Of a DNA stretch of 64,000 nucleotides, positions 33,905-41,024 are shown piece by piece; the first letter of the stretch is position 1; each line of letters begins with the position of its first letter. The stretch is from Mucilaginibacter sp. GTDB taxonomy: Bacteria; Bacteroidota; Bacteroidia; Sphingobacteriales; Sphingobacteriaceae. The position numbers and the translations under genes are program-made. Below the pieces are notes generated by a model. That model was given only the letters and a program-made list of their open reading frames with translations, was not told the DNA's origin and did not search any database. The stretch lies in contig NZ_JAQBOF010000037.1 in assembly GCF_028288185.1 (NCBI RefSeq), forward strand, positions 78,824 through 142,823, given 5' to 3'.

Positions 33905-35011
33905 ATGAGAAAAAGTTACTTAGGGCATCCACCCACTTTATTGTCCTTACTGTTTTTAATACTATTGGTGGTTTCCTGTAAAAAAGACCCGCAAGTAACA
34001 CCCCCCTCTATCGAGCCGGTTAATTTTGCAAAATTGGGTTTGTATGAACAAGCTAGCGGCAACAACAGGCGCATATTTATGGCTGTTTCAAAACTGGGAG
34101 ATATAACCACTGTTAACTATGGCTTAGTATTTGATACCGGGTCTACCGGGATGACTATTGATGCTAACGGAATTATACCCGCATCTATGATCACTTCAAA
34201 CGGTTTCCAGATAGTCGGCGACTCAGTAAACGTAAGCGGCATTACTATTACTTCGCAACAGGCTATAATAACCTATGGTGGTGTTGACGGCTCTATACAA
34301 GAGTATGGTAACCTGGCTTATGCAAAAGTAACCATTGGCGATGGTAACGGTAATTTAGTAACCCCACGCATACCTATATTTTTATATTATAAAATTGTTA
34401 ATCCCACTACTAATCAACAATTGGCGGCACACTCGGCCGATGTTTTTGGCGTCGGCCCTGGAGTTAGCGCCACCAGCCGCAAAATAGCCAGTCCGTTGAG
34501 TTACTTTTCAATGGCCAATAATGTTGCCAGCGGTTTCCGTTTGGCAATGCTTAACTCTGCAAATTTTAGCAGCACTGCAACTTATACTCCCGGCTTGCTT
34601 TATATTGGCTTAACACCTAATGATCTTAATTCATCAGGCTTTATAATGCACCCACTTACTTATAATGCCATAGGCGGCTACTCGCCCAACATTGCCTCAA
34701 CCATAACTTATAACGGGCAAAGCATACCGGGTACTATTTTATTTGATACCGGCACACCGGCAACTACTATTATTGAAAACAATGCGGCTACTACTAATTC
34801 GGCAGCTCTACCTGCAAATACAACGGTAGCTATAACAACAGGGCAGGGCTTTAGCTACCAATACACTACCAGCAGTAATTATAACTTAACGCAAGTTCAA
34901 AATCCGTCTTACTCGCACGATACCCGTACCATTTTCAGTATAGACTTTTTCCTGAGCAATGAATACCTGCTTGATTACACTAATCATCGCCTTGGATTAA
35001 AAAATAATTAA
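33905..35011 (+). CDS. pepsin-like (A1-type) aspartic protease lipoprotein
   Basis: The 368-residue protein has a lipoprotein signal with lipobox VVSC (Cys25). Two aspartic protease motifs are present, Asp77 in FDTGST and Asp281 in FDTGTP, about 200 residues apart, each preceded by hydrophobic strands. A FGVGPG motif near residue 181 corresponds to the pepsin I-G-L-G turn. This two-lobe layout fits the A1 family, rare in bacteria, in contrast to the single-motif retropepsin-like proteins common in bacteria. It should act outside the inner membrane. The Crp/Fnr gene starts 11 bases behind it, so they are probably cotranscribed. Loss of activity cannot be excluded. Confidence 0.65.
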   Translation: MRKSYLGHPPTLLSLLFLILLVVSCKKDPQVTPPSIEPVNFAKLGLYEQASGNNRRIFMAVSKLGDITTVNYGLVFDTGSTGMTIDANGIIPASMITSNGFQIVGDSVNVSGITITSQQAIITYGGVDGSIQEYGNLAYAKVTIGDGNGNLVTPRIPIFLYYKIVNPTTNQQLAAHSADVFGVGPGVSATSRKIASPLSYFSMANNVASGFRLAMLNSANFSSTATYTPGLLYIGLTPNDLNSSGFIMHPLTYNAIGGYSPNIASTITYNGQSIPGTILFDTGTPATTIIENNAATTNSAALPANTTVAITTGQGFSYQYTTSSNYNLTQVQNPSYSHDTRTIFSIDFFLSNEYLLDYTNHRLGLKNN

Positions 35012-35022
35012 AATATTTAGGT

Positions 35023-35592
35023 ATGTACACCATCCTGCTGGAACACATACGTAAGTACGTAGCTATAACCGATGATGAGGCCGGCCTGATCTGCTCAAAA
35101 CTCAAGGTTACCGCCATTAAAAAAAAGGCGTTTTTATTAATTCCGGGCAAAGTATGTAAGGCCAATTATTTTGTAAGCAAGGGGCTTTTGCGGTTATACT
35201 TCATCAACAAAAAAGAGCAGGAGCAAATAACCCAATTTGGATTAGAGTGCTGGTGGATAACTGATTATGATAGCCTTGACACCCAAAAACCATCAGGCTT
35301 TTATATACAGGCGGTTGAGGATGCCGAAGTAATTGCCTGGACACAGGAAACGCAAGCCGAATTAACCCATGCTATACCTCAGTTAGAAACTTATTTCAGA
35401 AAAATATTACAACGGGCCTATACGGCTGCCCAACGCAGGATAGTTTACATTCTTGACTATACGGACGAAGAGCGTTATCGTTTGTTTAGTACCAGCTATC
35501 CTGGCTTTTTACAACGCGTACCGCAATATATGCTCGCATCGTACTTAGGTTTTACACCGCAGTTTTTGAGTAAGATAAGGGCGAAGAAGTAA
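35023..35592 (+). CDS. Crp/Fnr-family transcriptional regulator
   Basis: The 189-residue protein has the cyclic-nucleotide-binding-like beta roll at residues 5-120 (KKKAFLLIPGKVCKANYFVSKG, split around residue 33-55) and a C-terminal helix-turn-helix whose last helices read VPQYMLASYLGFTPQFLSKIR. The LASYLG-x-TP-x-xLS-x-IR pattern is the Bacteroidota Crp/Fnr recognition motif. cAMP-binding residues are not evident. The gene follows the aspartic protease gene by 11 bases. Such regulators often control their own neighbours, but the target is unknown. Confidence 0.88.
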   Translation: MYTILLEHIRKYVAITDDEAGLICSKLKVTAIKKKAFLLIPGKVCKANYFVSKGLLRLYFINKKEQEQITQFGLECWWITDYDSLDTQKPSGFYIQAVEDAEVIAWTQETQAELTHAIPQLETYFRKILQRAYTAAQRRIVYILDYTDEERYRLFSTSYPGFLQRVPQYMLASYLGFTPQFLSKIRAKK

Positions 35593-35600
35593 GGCAGCGG

Positions 35601-35738
35601 TTACTCAACCCACCTACGCTGCGCTAGGCGACCTCTCTTCGCCTTTGGCGGAAAGATGGTTAATAAATTACGGCTAAACCCCTCTTTCTCGCTTGCGAAA
35701 GAGAGGGTGATTGAGCGAAGTGATGATCGGGTGAGTAA
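35601..35738. repeat. palindromic intergenic repeat, copy 1
   Basis: A 138-bp imperfect palindrome runs from TTACTCAACC to GGGTGAGTAA. Internal arms carry CCTCTCTTCGCC with GGCGGAAAGA and CTCTTTC with GAAAGAGAGGG. A second copy of the same plan is at 60160-60301. The element has no coding capacity and lies in the gap after the Crp/Fnr gene. Confidence 0.75.
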
Positions 35739-35824
35739 TCGCCTCACCGCTCATTTCTTAATCCTGATTAACTTTTTGCAACCTGTTTAATGCTCACCTT
35801 TGCATGTATAAAAAACATACAGTC

Positions 35825-36274
35825 ATGAGTAAAAGAATAAATATTCTGCAAGCAGAACCCGATGCCTATAAAGCAGTAATGGGTTTAGAAAACTATGTTG
35901 CCAATGGCGGCATCAGTAAAACACATTTTGAATTGATAAAAATACGCGCGTCACAAATAAACGGCTGCGCCTATTGCCTGGACATGCATACCCGCGATGC
36001 CCGCAAAGCCGGCGAAACCGAGCAACGCATCTACGTTTTAAATGCCTGGCGCGATACCTCTTTTTTTACGGAGGAAGAAAAGGCAATACTTGCTCTTACC
36101 GAGGAAGTGACGTTGATAAGCCATGCAGGAGTATCAGACCAAACCTATCAGCAAGCTGCCAGCGTATTAGATGAACATTATCTGGCTAAAGTTATTATAG
36201 CTATTACGGTGATTAATGTCTGGAACAGGATCAGCATAAGCACACGTTTGGAACCGAAGAGAGTTGAAGCGTAA
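35825..36274 (+). CDS. carboxymuconolactone decarboxylase family (AhpD-like) protein
   Basis: From the ATG at 35825 the protein has 149 residues; an upstream frame from 35804 would overlap the promoter region. The motif C-A-Y-C-L-D-M-H is the AhpD-type redox centre, followed by ARKAGETEQRIY and the EEKAILALTEEVT helix usual in this family. Such proteins act as small thiol peroxidases or unknown decarboxylase-like enzymes in the cytoplasm. A CACCTTTG box at 35795-35802, one base off the -7 consensus, precedes the start by 22 bases. No partner AhpC gene is adjacent. Confidence 0.85.
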   Translation: MSKRINILQAEPDAYKAVMGLENYVANGGISKTHFELIKIRASQINGCAYCLDMHTRDARKAGETEQRIYVLNAWRDTSFFTEEEKAILALTEEVTLISHAGVSDQTYQQAASVLDEHYLAKVIIAITVINVWNRISISTRLEPKRVEA

Positions 36275-36421
36275 TTATATTGATATAAATCACAGGAATA
36301 AACAGGTCTCTGTTTCAGTTTATATCCGGTTTTAGCTTATTCATTTTTATTAAATTTATCTCAAACAAAAACATTTGTTTTCTATTATAGTTATATATAG
36401 CTTCACACCAATAGCTTTTAT

Positions 36422-36799
36422 ATGCCTATGAGCGATATTAATACCAAACGGAAGATCATTATTTTTGATGATGATGAGGATATATTGTCTATCTGTAACT
36501 ATATTTTAGAAGAAAAAGGGTGGGAAGTACACACCTTTACAGATTGTAATTCAATAGCCGAGCGGGTATCGGGCATAATGCCTGACGTTATACTGATGGA
36601 TAACTGGATACCTGATGCAGGCGGCATTATTGCTACACAGACCCTAAAAAAAACTGATGACCTTAAAAGTATACCGGTTATTTATTTTTCGGCAAACAGC
36701 GATATTCAGTTATTGGCCAACTTTGCCGGTGCCGAAACTTACCTGGCTAAACCCTTTGATTTGGAAGAACTGGAGCGCGTAATAAGCACTGTTGCCTAA
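36422..36799 (+). CDS. single-domain response regulator
   Basis: The 125-residue receiver has FDDDEDI at its start, a phosphoacceptor Asp in ILMDNWIPD near residue 60, a Ser in YFSANSD and Lys in LAKPFD. It resembles the receiver at 2255 in size and composition. It is a stand-alone gene with a very strong terminator after it and no kinase beside it. The start could also be the second ATG two codons in. It probably joins a phosphorelay with an unlinked kinase. Confidence 0.88.
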   Translation: MPMSDINTKRKIIIFDDDEDILSICNYILEEKGWEVHTFTDCNSIAERVSGIMPDVILMDNWIPDAGGIIATQTLKKTDDLKSIPVIYFSANSDIQLLANFAGAETYLAKPFDLEELERVISTVA

Positions 36800-36804
36800 C
36801 CAAC

Positions 36805-36864
36805 ATAAACCAAAAAAGAAAACCCCCGGCTATTAATAGCCGGGGGTTTTCTTTTTTGGTTTAT
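36805..36864. terminator. 60-bp perfect palindrome acting as bidirectional terminator
   Basis: Thirty bases pair perfectly with the next thirty with no unpaired centre: A/T-rich outer arms, a CCCCCGGC core and TATT/AATA in the middle. It lies between the convergent receiver and barrel genes and provides a T-run in both directions. Confidence 0.9.
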
Positions 36865-36884
36865 CGTTTTAGATGATTAGATTA

Positions 36885-39878
36885 TTATTGAGGGCCGCCA
36901 CCAAAACCGCCGCCGCCATTTCCGCCACCGCCGAAACCACCGCCACCTTGCCTGTCACCACGTGGAGGGCGATCACCACCACGATCACGTCCACCGCCAT
37001 CGCCTCTTTTAAATTCACCGTCTTGTGTTGGTGCACGGCCTGCAAACTTTTGCAAGCGCAGCGCAAACGTTAACATATAATAACGGCCCAACCTGTTAAC
37101 ACTGGTTTGGGTTGTGCTGCTGCCATCACTGGCCACAGAAAATCCGGTATTTTGATTAAACAGATCAACCACAGCCATACGTAAAGTAGCTCTGTTTTGT
37201 GGCAGGAACCTACGCTCTAAATAAGCGCTCAATATATTAGGATTAGTTACAGGTATAGTATAACCAGCGTTTATTTGTTTTGCATAATCATAACTGAATG
37301 TCCAGTTGCCAAAATAGTTTTTACCTGTCAAACCAAGAGTTAACGCCCTTATATTGGTGTTTTGGCTTAATGAACTTGTGCCTGCTAAAGAGTTATCGGT
37401 TTTGCTTATAGAATAATTAGCGCTTGCCTGGGCATCAATTACATTGGTTATGTCTAACCTAAACCGTGCGCCCGGAGTAAATGTTAATGTTTTTGCCAGG
37501 TTTTCTAATGTTGGCGATTGTATGCCATTAGCATCTACAACATCTACAAATGCAGGATACCTTGTATAGCTAATATTACCGTTAAAGGTTACTGTATATT
37601 TACGCTCATTCCAAGGTTTTGAATATAATGCTTGTGCCGATGCTGAATAATAACCATCAGCATTTAAATATCTTGTTAAAGTAGTATTCGAAAAATCTTT
37701 CAGATCAGGGTTGGCTGTAATTACAGCAGAGCTAAGTGTTCTGTAACTGGTAGTACGGGTTGCTACATAATGATCGATCTTGTTAAACGAGGCATTTAAA
37801 AACAGGATATTGCCTGATGCTATACCAAATGAATTATATCGCAACGAAAAATTATTAACAAATTGTTGTTCCAGATCGGGGTTACCCTGTACCGGATATG
37901 ATGCACTTGAAAGATCGACAACCGGTTGCAATTGGTTAAAAGATGGTTGACTACTTGACCCGTTATAATTAAAGCTCAATGACTCGTTTCGTGAAAAATT
38001 ATATATGAAACGTGCAGCCGGTATGTAGTTTAGCTGGCTTTTATGGGTATTTATATTGTTGGTTATTGAACGGCCATCTAAAACAGACGGCTGCACACCA
38101 ATACCTAAAGTATAATTGTATTTAATATCAATAACACGGTAGTTAAGACCAACTCTGTTGGTTACAAAAGTGTAATTGTAATTATTGCTTAGCTTTTGGT
38201 AGTTGTTAAAAGTATTGGCTGCAGATAAGGTATCTGTTTCTTTATCATTTGATGTATAAGAATGATTAAAACTATAGTTTAATTCCAGATAAGATATAGC
38301 ACCAATTGGCTCCAGGTAAGACATGTTGCCACCGTAGGTTGTGGTATGATTATTTGTATTGATAACCTGGTTAGCCGGCACATTTGGCGAACCAACAGTG
38401 TAAGTTGCTACCGGATTATTATAAGATGTTGTTTGGGCAGTACTTGCATTAGCAAACAAACTAAAGTTACGGCCCTTTTTAGCGAAACGGTGATTAAATA
38501 AAGCATTAATGCTAAAATTAGGCGATGTTGAATTACTTAAAATATTTGTTTTGTATGCTTTATCTACCGATCCCGAATTTTTTGAAAGTACATCTTCTAA
38601 AGACGATGAGTTTGTACTTGCATAAGTAAATGAAGGTGATATTTTTAAATAGTTTATCGTATCGGGCTTGTACTCAAGGTTAAAATTAAACCTGTGGTTT
38701 ATAGGGTTATCATTTGCTAATGTTTGATTGTTGGTGGTAGTACCCAAACCGCTATTGGTACGTAATGTGTTGCTATTAGTAAATGTAGAGTTATCAGAAA
38801 AACTATAGCTGCCATATACAGATATGAATTTACCCCATTGGTCGCGATAGTTGGTTCCTACTGCACGTGCGATAGTAATACCATCTTTAGTGCTGGCTAA
38901 ACCGGTATTACCACCACCTTGCCTGCCGCCGCCACGGTTACCACCGCCGCCGCCATTATTACCACCACCGCCGCCACCGCCAAAATTGAAGGTGTTTGAA
39001 TTAATATTATTGATATTGCCTAAAACTGTCACCTGCCTGTTGCCCTTAAAATTGAACAAGTTTACAGAACCTATGTATCGGTTCTCATTAGTTATACCCG
39101 GTGCTGCAGGCAAAGCATCTTTACCAGCACCGGCAGTTGCTTGTAAAGAGTACCCGTAGTTTTTATCAGCCCGAATAGTAAAGTTTAATATTTTGTTAGG
39201 CTCGCCGGTTTTAACACCTGTAAGGTTAGCCTGGTCGCCGTAATCATCAATTATCTGTACACTCTCTAAGATATCGGCAGGGATATTTTTTGTGGCCGAT
39301 TGTACATCGCCACCCATAAAATCTTTACCGTTAATACGCACTTTAGTAATTGATTTTCCCTGCGCGCTAACGTTGCCATTCGCGTCAACATCAACGCCCG
39401 GCATTTTCTTTAAAACGTCTTCAACCGGGGCGTTTTCACGTACCGGATAGGCTGCAATTTTATAATCAATCGTATCCTCTTTAAATTTAACTGGGTTAAC
39501 GCCAACAATAGTAACCTCTTTAAGTTGCTTAGCTTCGCTTTTTAAAATTATTGGGGGGATAACAAACGTATTGTTGTCTGTTGGCGAAAAAGAGTAGTGC
39601 TTTATAACGCCCTGGTAACCAAACGATGATATAGTGAGTGTTATTTTGCTGCCTTTTATATTTAAAAAACTAAATTTTCCATCTATATCGGTAGCTACCT
39701 GAGTGCTATCACCAAGGTCGGTTTTTAACTTAACAGTACTGCCGGGCAATGATTGTTTTGTAGAATCTATTAGCTTTCCCTGGACCCCGCGGCCCGTTTG
39801 TGCATAGCTATTGCCAACAAATAAAACAATAAAAATTAGAGGTGTAAATATATATTTCATAAGATTTATGGTACTCAT
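36885..39878 (-). CDS. outer-membrane beta-barrel protein with TonB-plug-like domain and Gly-rich tail
   Basis: The 997-residue protein has a signal peptide (possible start at the ATG at 39860 as well), a carboxypeptidase-regulatory-like domain at about 28-110, a plug-like domain with VEDVLKKMPGVDVDANG and VRINGKDFMGGD at about 135-200, and a long outer-membrane beta-barrel of the OMP_b-brl type. It lacks a SusD partner. A Gly-rich loop near residues 300-330 (runs of GGGG with Asn and Arg) and a C-terminal tail of about 40 residues with R-G-G and G-G-F-G-G repeats are unusual. It may import a nutrient or function as an adhesive barrel. It ends the minus strand at the 60-bp palindrome. Confidence 0.85.
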   Translation of the reverse strand: MSTINLMKYIFTPLIFIVLFVGNSYAQTGRGVQGKLIDSTKQSLPGSTVKLKTDLGDSTQVATDIDGKFSFLNIKGSKITLTISSFGYQGVIKHYSFSPTDNNTFVIPPIILKSEAKQLKEVTIVGVNPVKFKEDTIDYKIAAYPVRENAPVEDVLKKMPGVDVDANGNVSAQGKSITKVRINGKDFMGGDVQSATKNIPADILESVQIIDDYGDQANLTGVKTGEPNKILNFTIRADKNYGYSLQATAGAGKDALPAAPGITNENRYIGSVNLFNFKGNRQVTVLGNINNINSNTFNFGGGGGGGNNGGGGGNRGGGRQGGGNTGLASTKDGITIARAVGTNYRDQWGKFISVYGSYSFSDNSTFTNSNTLRTNSGLGTTTNNQTLANDNPINHRFNFNLEYKPDTINYLKISPSFTYASTNSSSLEDVLSKNSGSVDKAYKTNILSNSTSPNFSINALFNHRFAKKGRNFSLFANASTAQTTSYNNPVATYTVGSPNVPANQVINTNNHTTTYGGNMSYLEPIGAISYLELNYSFNHSYTSNDKETDTLSAANTFNNYQKLSNNYNYTFVTNRVGLNYRVIDIKYNYTLGIGVQPSVLDGRSITNNINTHKSQLNYIPAARFIYNFSRNESLSFNYNGSSSQPSFNQLQPVVDLSSASYPVQGNPDLEQQFVNNFSLRYNSFGIASGNILFLNASFNKIDHYVATRTTSYRTLSSAVITANPDLKDFSNTTLTRYLNADGYYSASAQALYSKPWNERKYTVTFNGNISYTRYPAFVDVVDANGIQSPTLENLAKTLTFTPGARFRLDITNVIDAQASANYSISKTDNSLAGTSSLSQNTNIRALTLGLTGKNYFGNWTFSYDYAKQINAGYTIPVTNPNILSAYLERRFLPQNRATLRMAVVDLFNQNTGFSVASDGSSTTQTSVNRLGRYYMLTFALRLQKFAGRAPTQDGEFKRGDGGGRDRGGDRPPRGDRQGGGGFGGGGNGGGGFGGGPQ

Positions 39879-40147
39879 ATTTTAATAATTAAATATGCTA
39901 AAAAACATATCAGACGCAAATGTTCAATTTAAATTACGTTTAATAATTAACCTTAATACTATTGTTACATTATTAATGCCATTTAGCTTATTAATACCAT
40001 AATTGTTACAGACAACAACGTTATATAACTTTAAACAACACAAGGAGTTAATTATTAGGTTGATATGGTAACTAAATAACCATTAAATTGTTTAATACTA
40101 TTAGTTAACTAATAATGATATTTGCGCTTCCAAAATAGTGATATAAT

Positions 40148-40864
40148 ATGGCCCGGTTATCTGTCAACATCAATAAAATAGCTACCCTGCGTAATTCGCG
40201 CGGTGGTAACAACCCAAATCTGATACAAGTTGCAAAAGATTGCGAGCGCTTTGGCGCGCAGGGCATAACCGTGCATCCCCGCCCGGATGAAAGGCATATC
40301 CGTTACAATGATGTTTTTGAACTGAAAAAAACAGTTACTACCGAATTTAATATTGAAGGTAATTGCGAGGAACAAAAATTTATTGACCTGGTATTAGCTA
40401 ACAAACCAGAGCAAGTAACATTAGTGCCTGATGTGCTGGGGCAGATCACTTCAAACCATGGTTGGGATACCATTAAAAATCAACAATATTTAAAAGGAAT
40501 GATAGCGGTCTTTAAAAATGCCGGTATCCGTGTTTCTATTTTTGTTGACCCGGTAGTTGAAATGGTTGAAGCCGCCGTCACAACCGGCACCGACCGTATA
40601 GAACTTTATACCGAAGCCTATGCGCACCAATACTTGCAGGATAAAGAAAAAGCCATAGCACCTTATATTAAAGCTGCCGAAACTGCGCAAAAAGTTGGTT
40701 TAGGCATTAACGCCGGGCATGACCTTGACCTAAATAACCTGAAGTATTTTGCCGAAAATATACCTGCGCTTGACGAAGTTAGCATTGGCCATGCGCTGAT
40801 AACAGACGCTTTATATTATGGATTAGAAAATACTATCCAAATGTATTTAAGGCAACTGGTTTAA
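40148..40864 (+). CDS. pdxJ: pyridoxine 5'-phosphate synthase
   Basis: The 238-residue TIM-barrel enzyme joins 1-deoxyxylulose 5-phosphate with 3-amino-2-oxopropyl phosphate to form pyridoxine phosphate. The start MARLSVNINKIATLRNSRGG, the GITVHPRPDERHI motif, EGNCEE and the closing HDLDLNNL and EVSIGHAL segments are family hallmarks. Length is that of E. coli PdxJ. It stands alone before gcvP, whose product needs pyridoxal phosphate, a sensible pairing though not an operon: 160 bases and a separate promoter lie between them. Confidence 0.96.
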   Translation: MARLSVNINKIATLRNSRGGNNPNLIQVAKDCERFGAQGITVHPRPDERHIRYNDVFELKKTVTTEFNIEGNCEEQKFIDLVLANKPEQVTLVPDVLGQITSNHGWDTIKNQQYLKGMIAVFKNAGIRVSIFVDPVVEMVEAAVTTGTDRIELYTEAYAHQYLQDKEKAIAPYIKAAETAQKVGLGINAGHDLDLNNLKYFAENIPALDEVSIGHALITDALYYGLENTIQMYLRQLV

Positions 40865-40968
40865 AACCAAAGTTACAGCATCAAAAAGATATATTTTATT
40901 CTGCCTTTTAAGCCTCAAAACAAATATAATTTCCCATGTAATTTTAGGGTTACTATTTGGTTATCAAA

Positions 40969-40999
40969 TTGATTGTCAACGGGTAAAATTGTACCTTTG
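40969..40999 (+). promoter_or_regulatory. gcvP promoter
   Basis: TTG at 40969-40971 and TACCTTTG at 40992-40999, 20 bases apart, fit the Bacteroidota TTG/TAnnTTTG promoter. The expected start of transcription is about 20 bases before the gcvP ATG. Confidence 0.65.
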
Positions 41000-41024
41000 C
41001 GATATACAATAACAGATACTTTTC

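Noticed and set aside
38851..39159. Open frame rich in Pro and Leu opposite the barrel gene
   Set aside because: It is the antisense shadow of the Gly-rich coding stretch.
36885..39878. SusC-type receptor call for the barrel protein
   Set aside because: No SusD partner and the barrel resembles the OMP_b-brl group, so a SusC label is not justified.
40865..41024. Possible glycine riboswitch before gcvP
   Set aside because: No conserved paired helices are visible in this short A/T-rich leader; most of it lies upstream of the predicted promoter.
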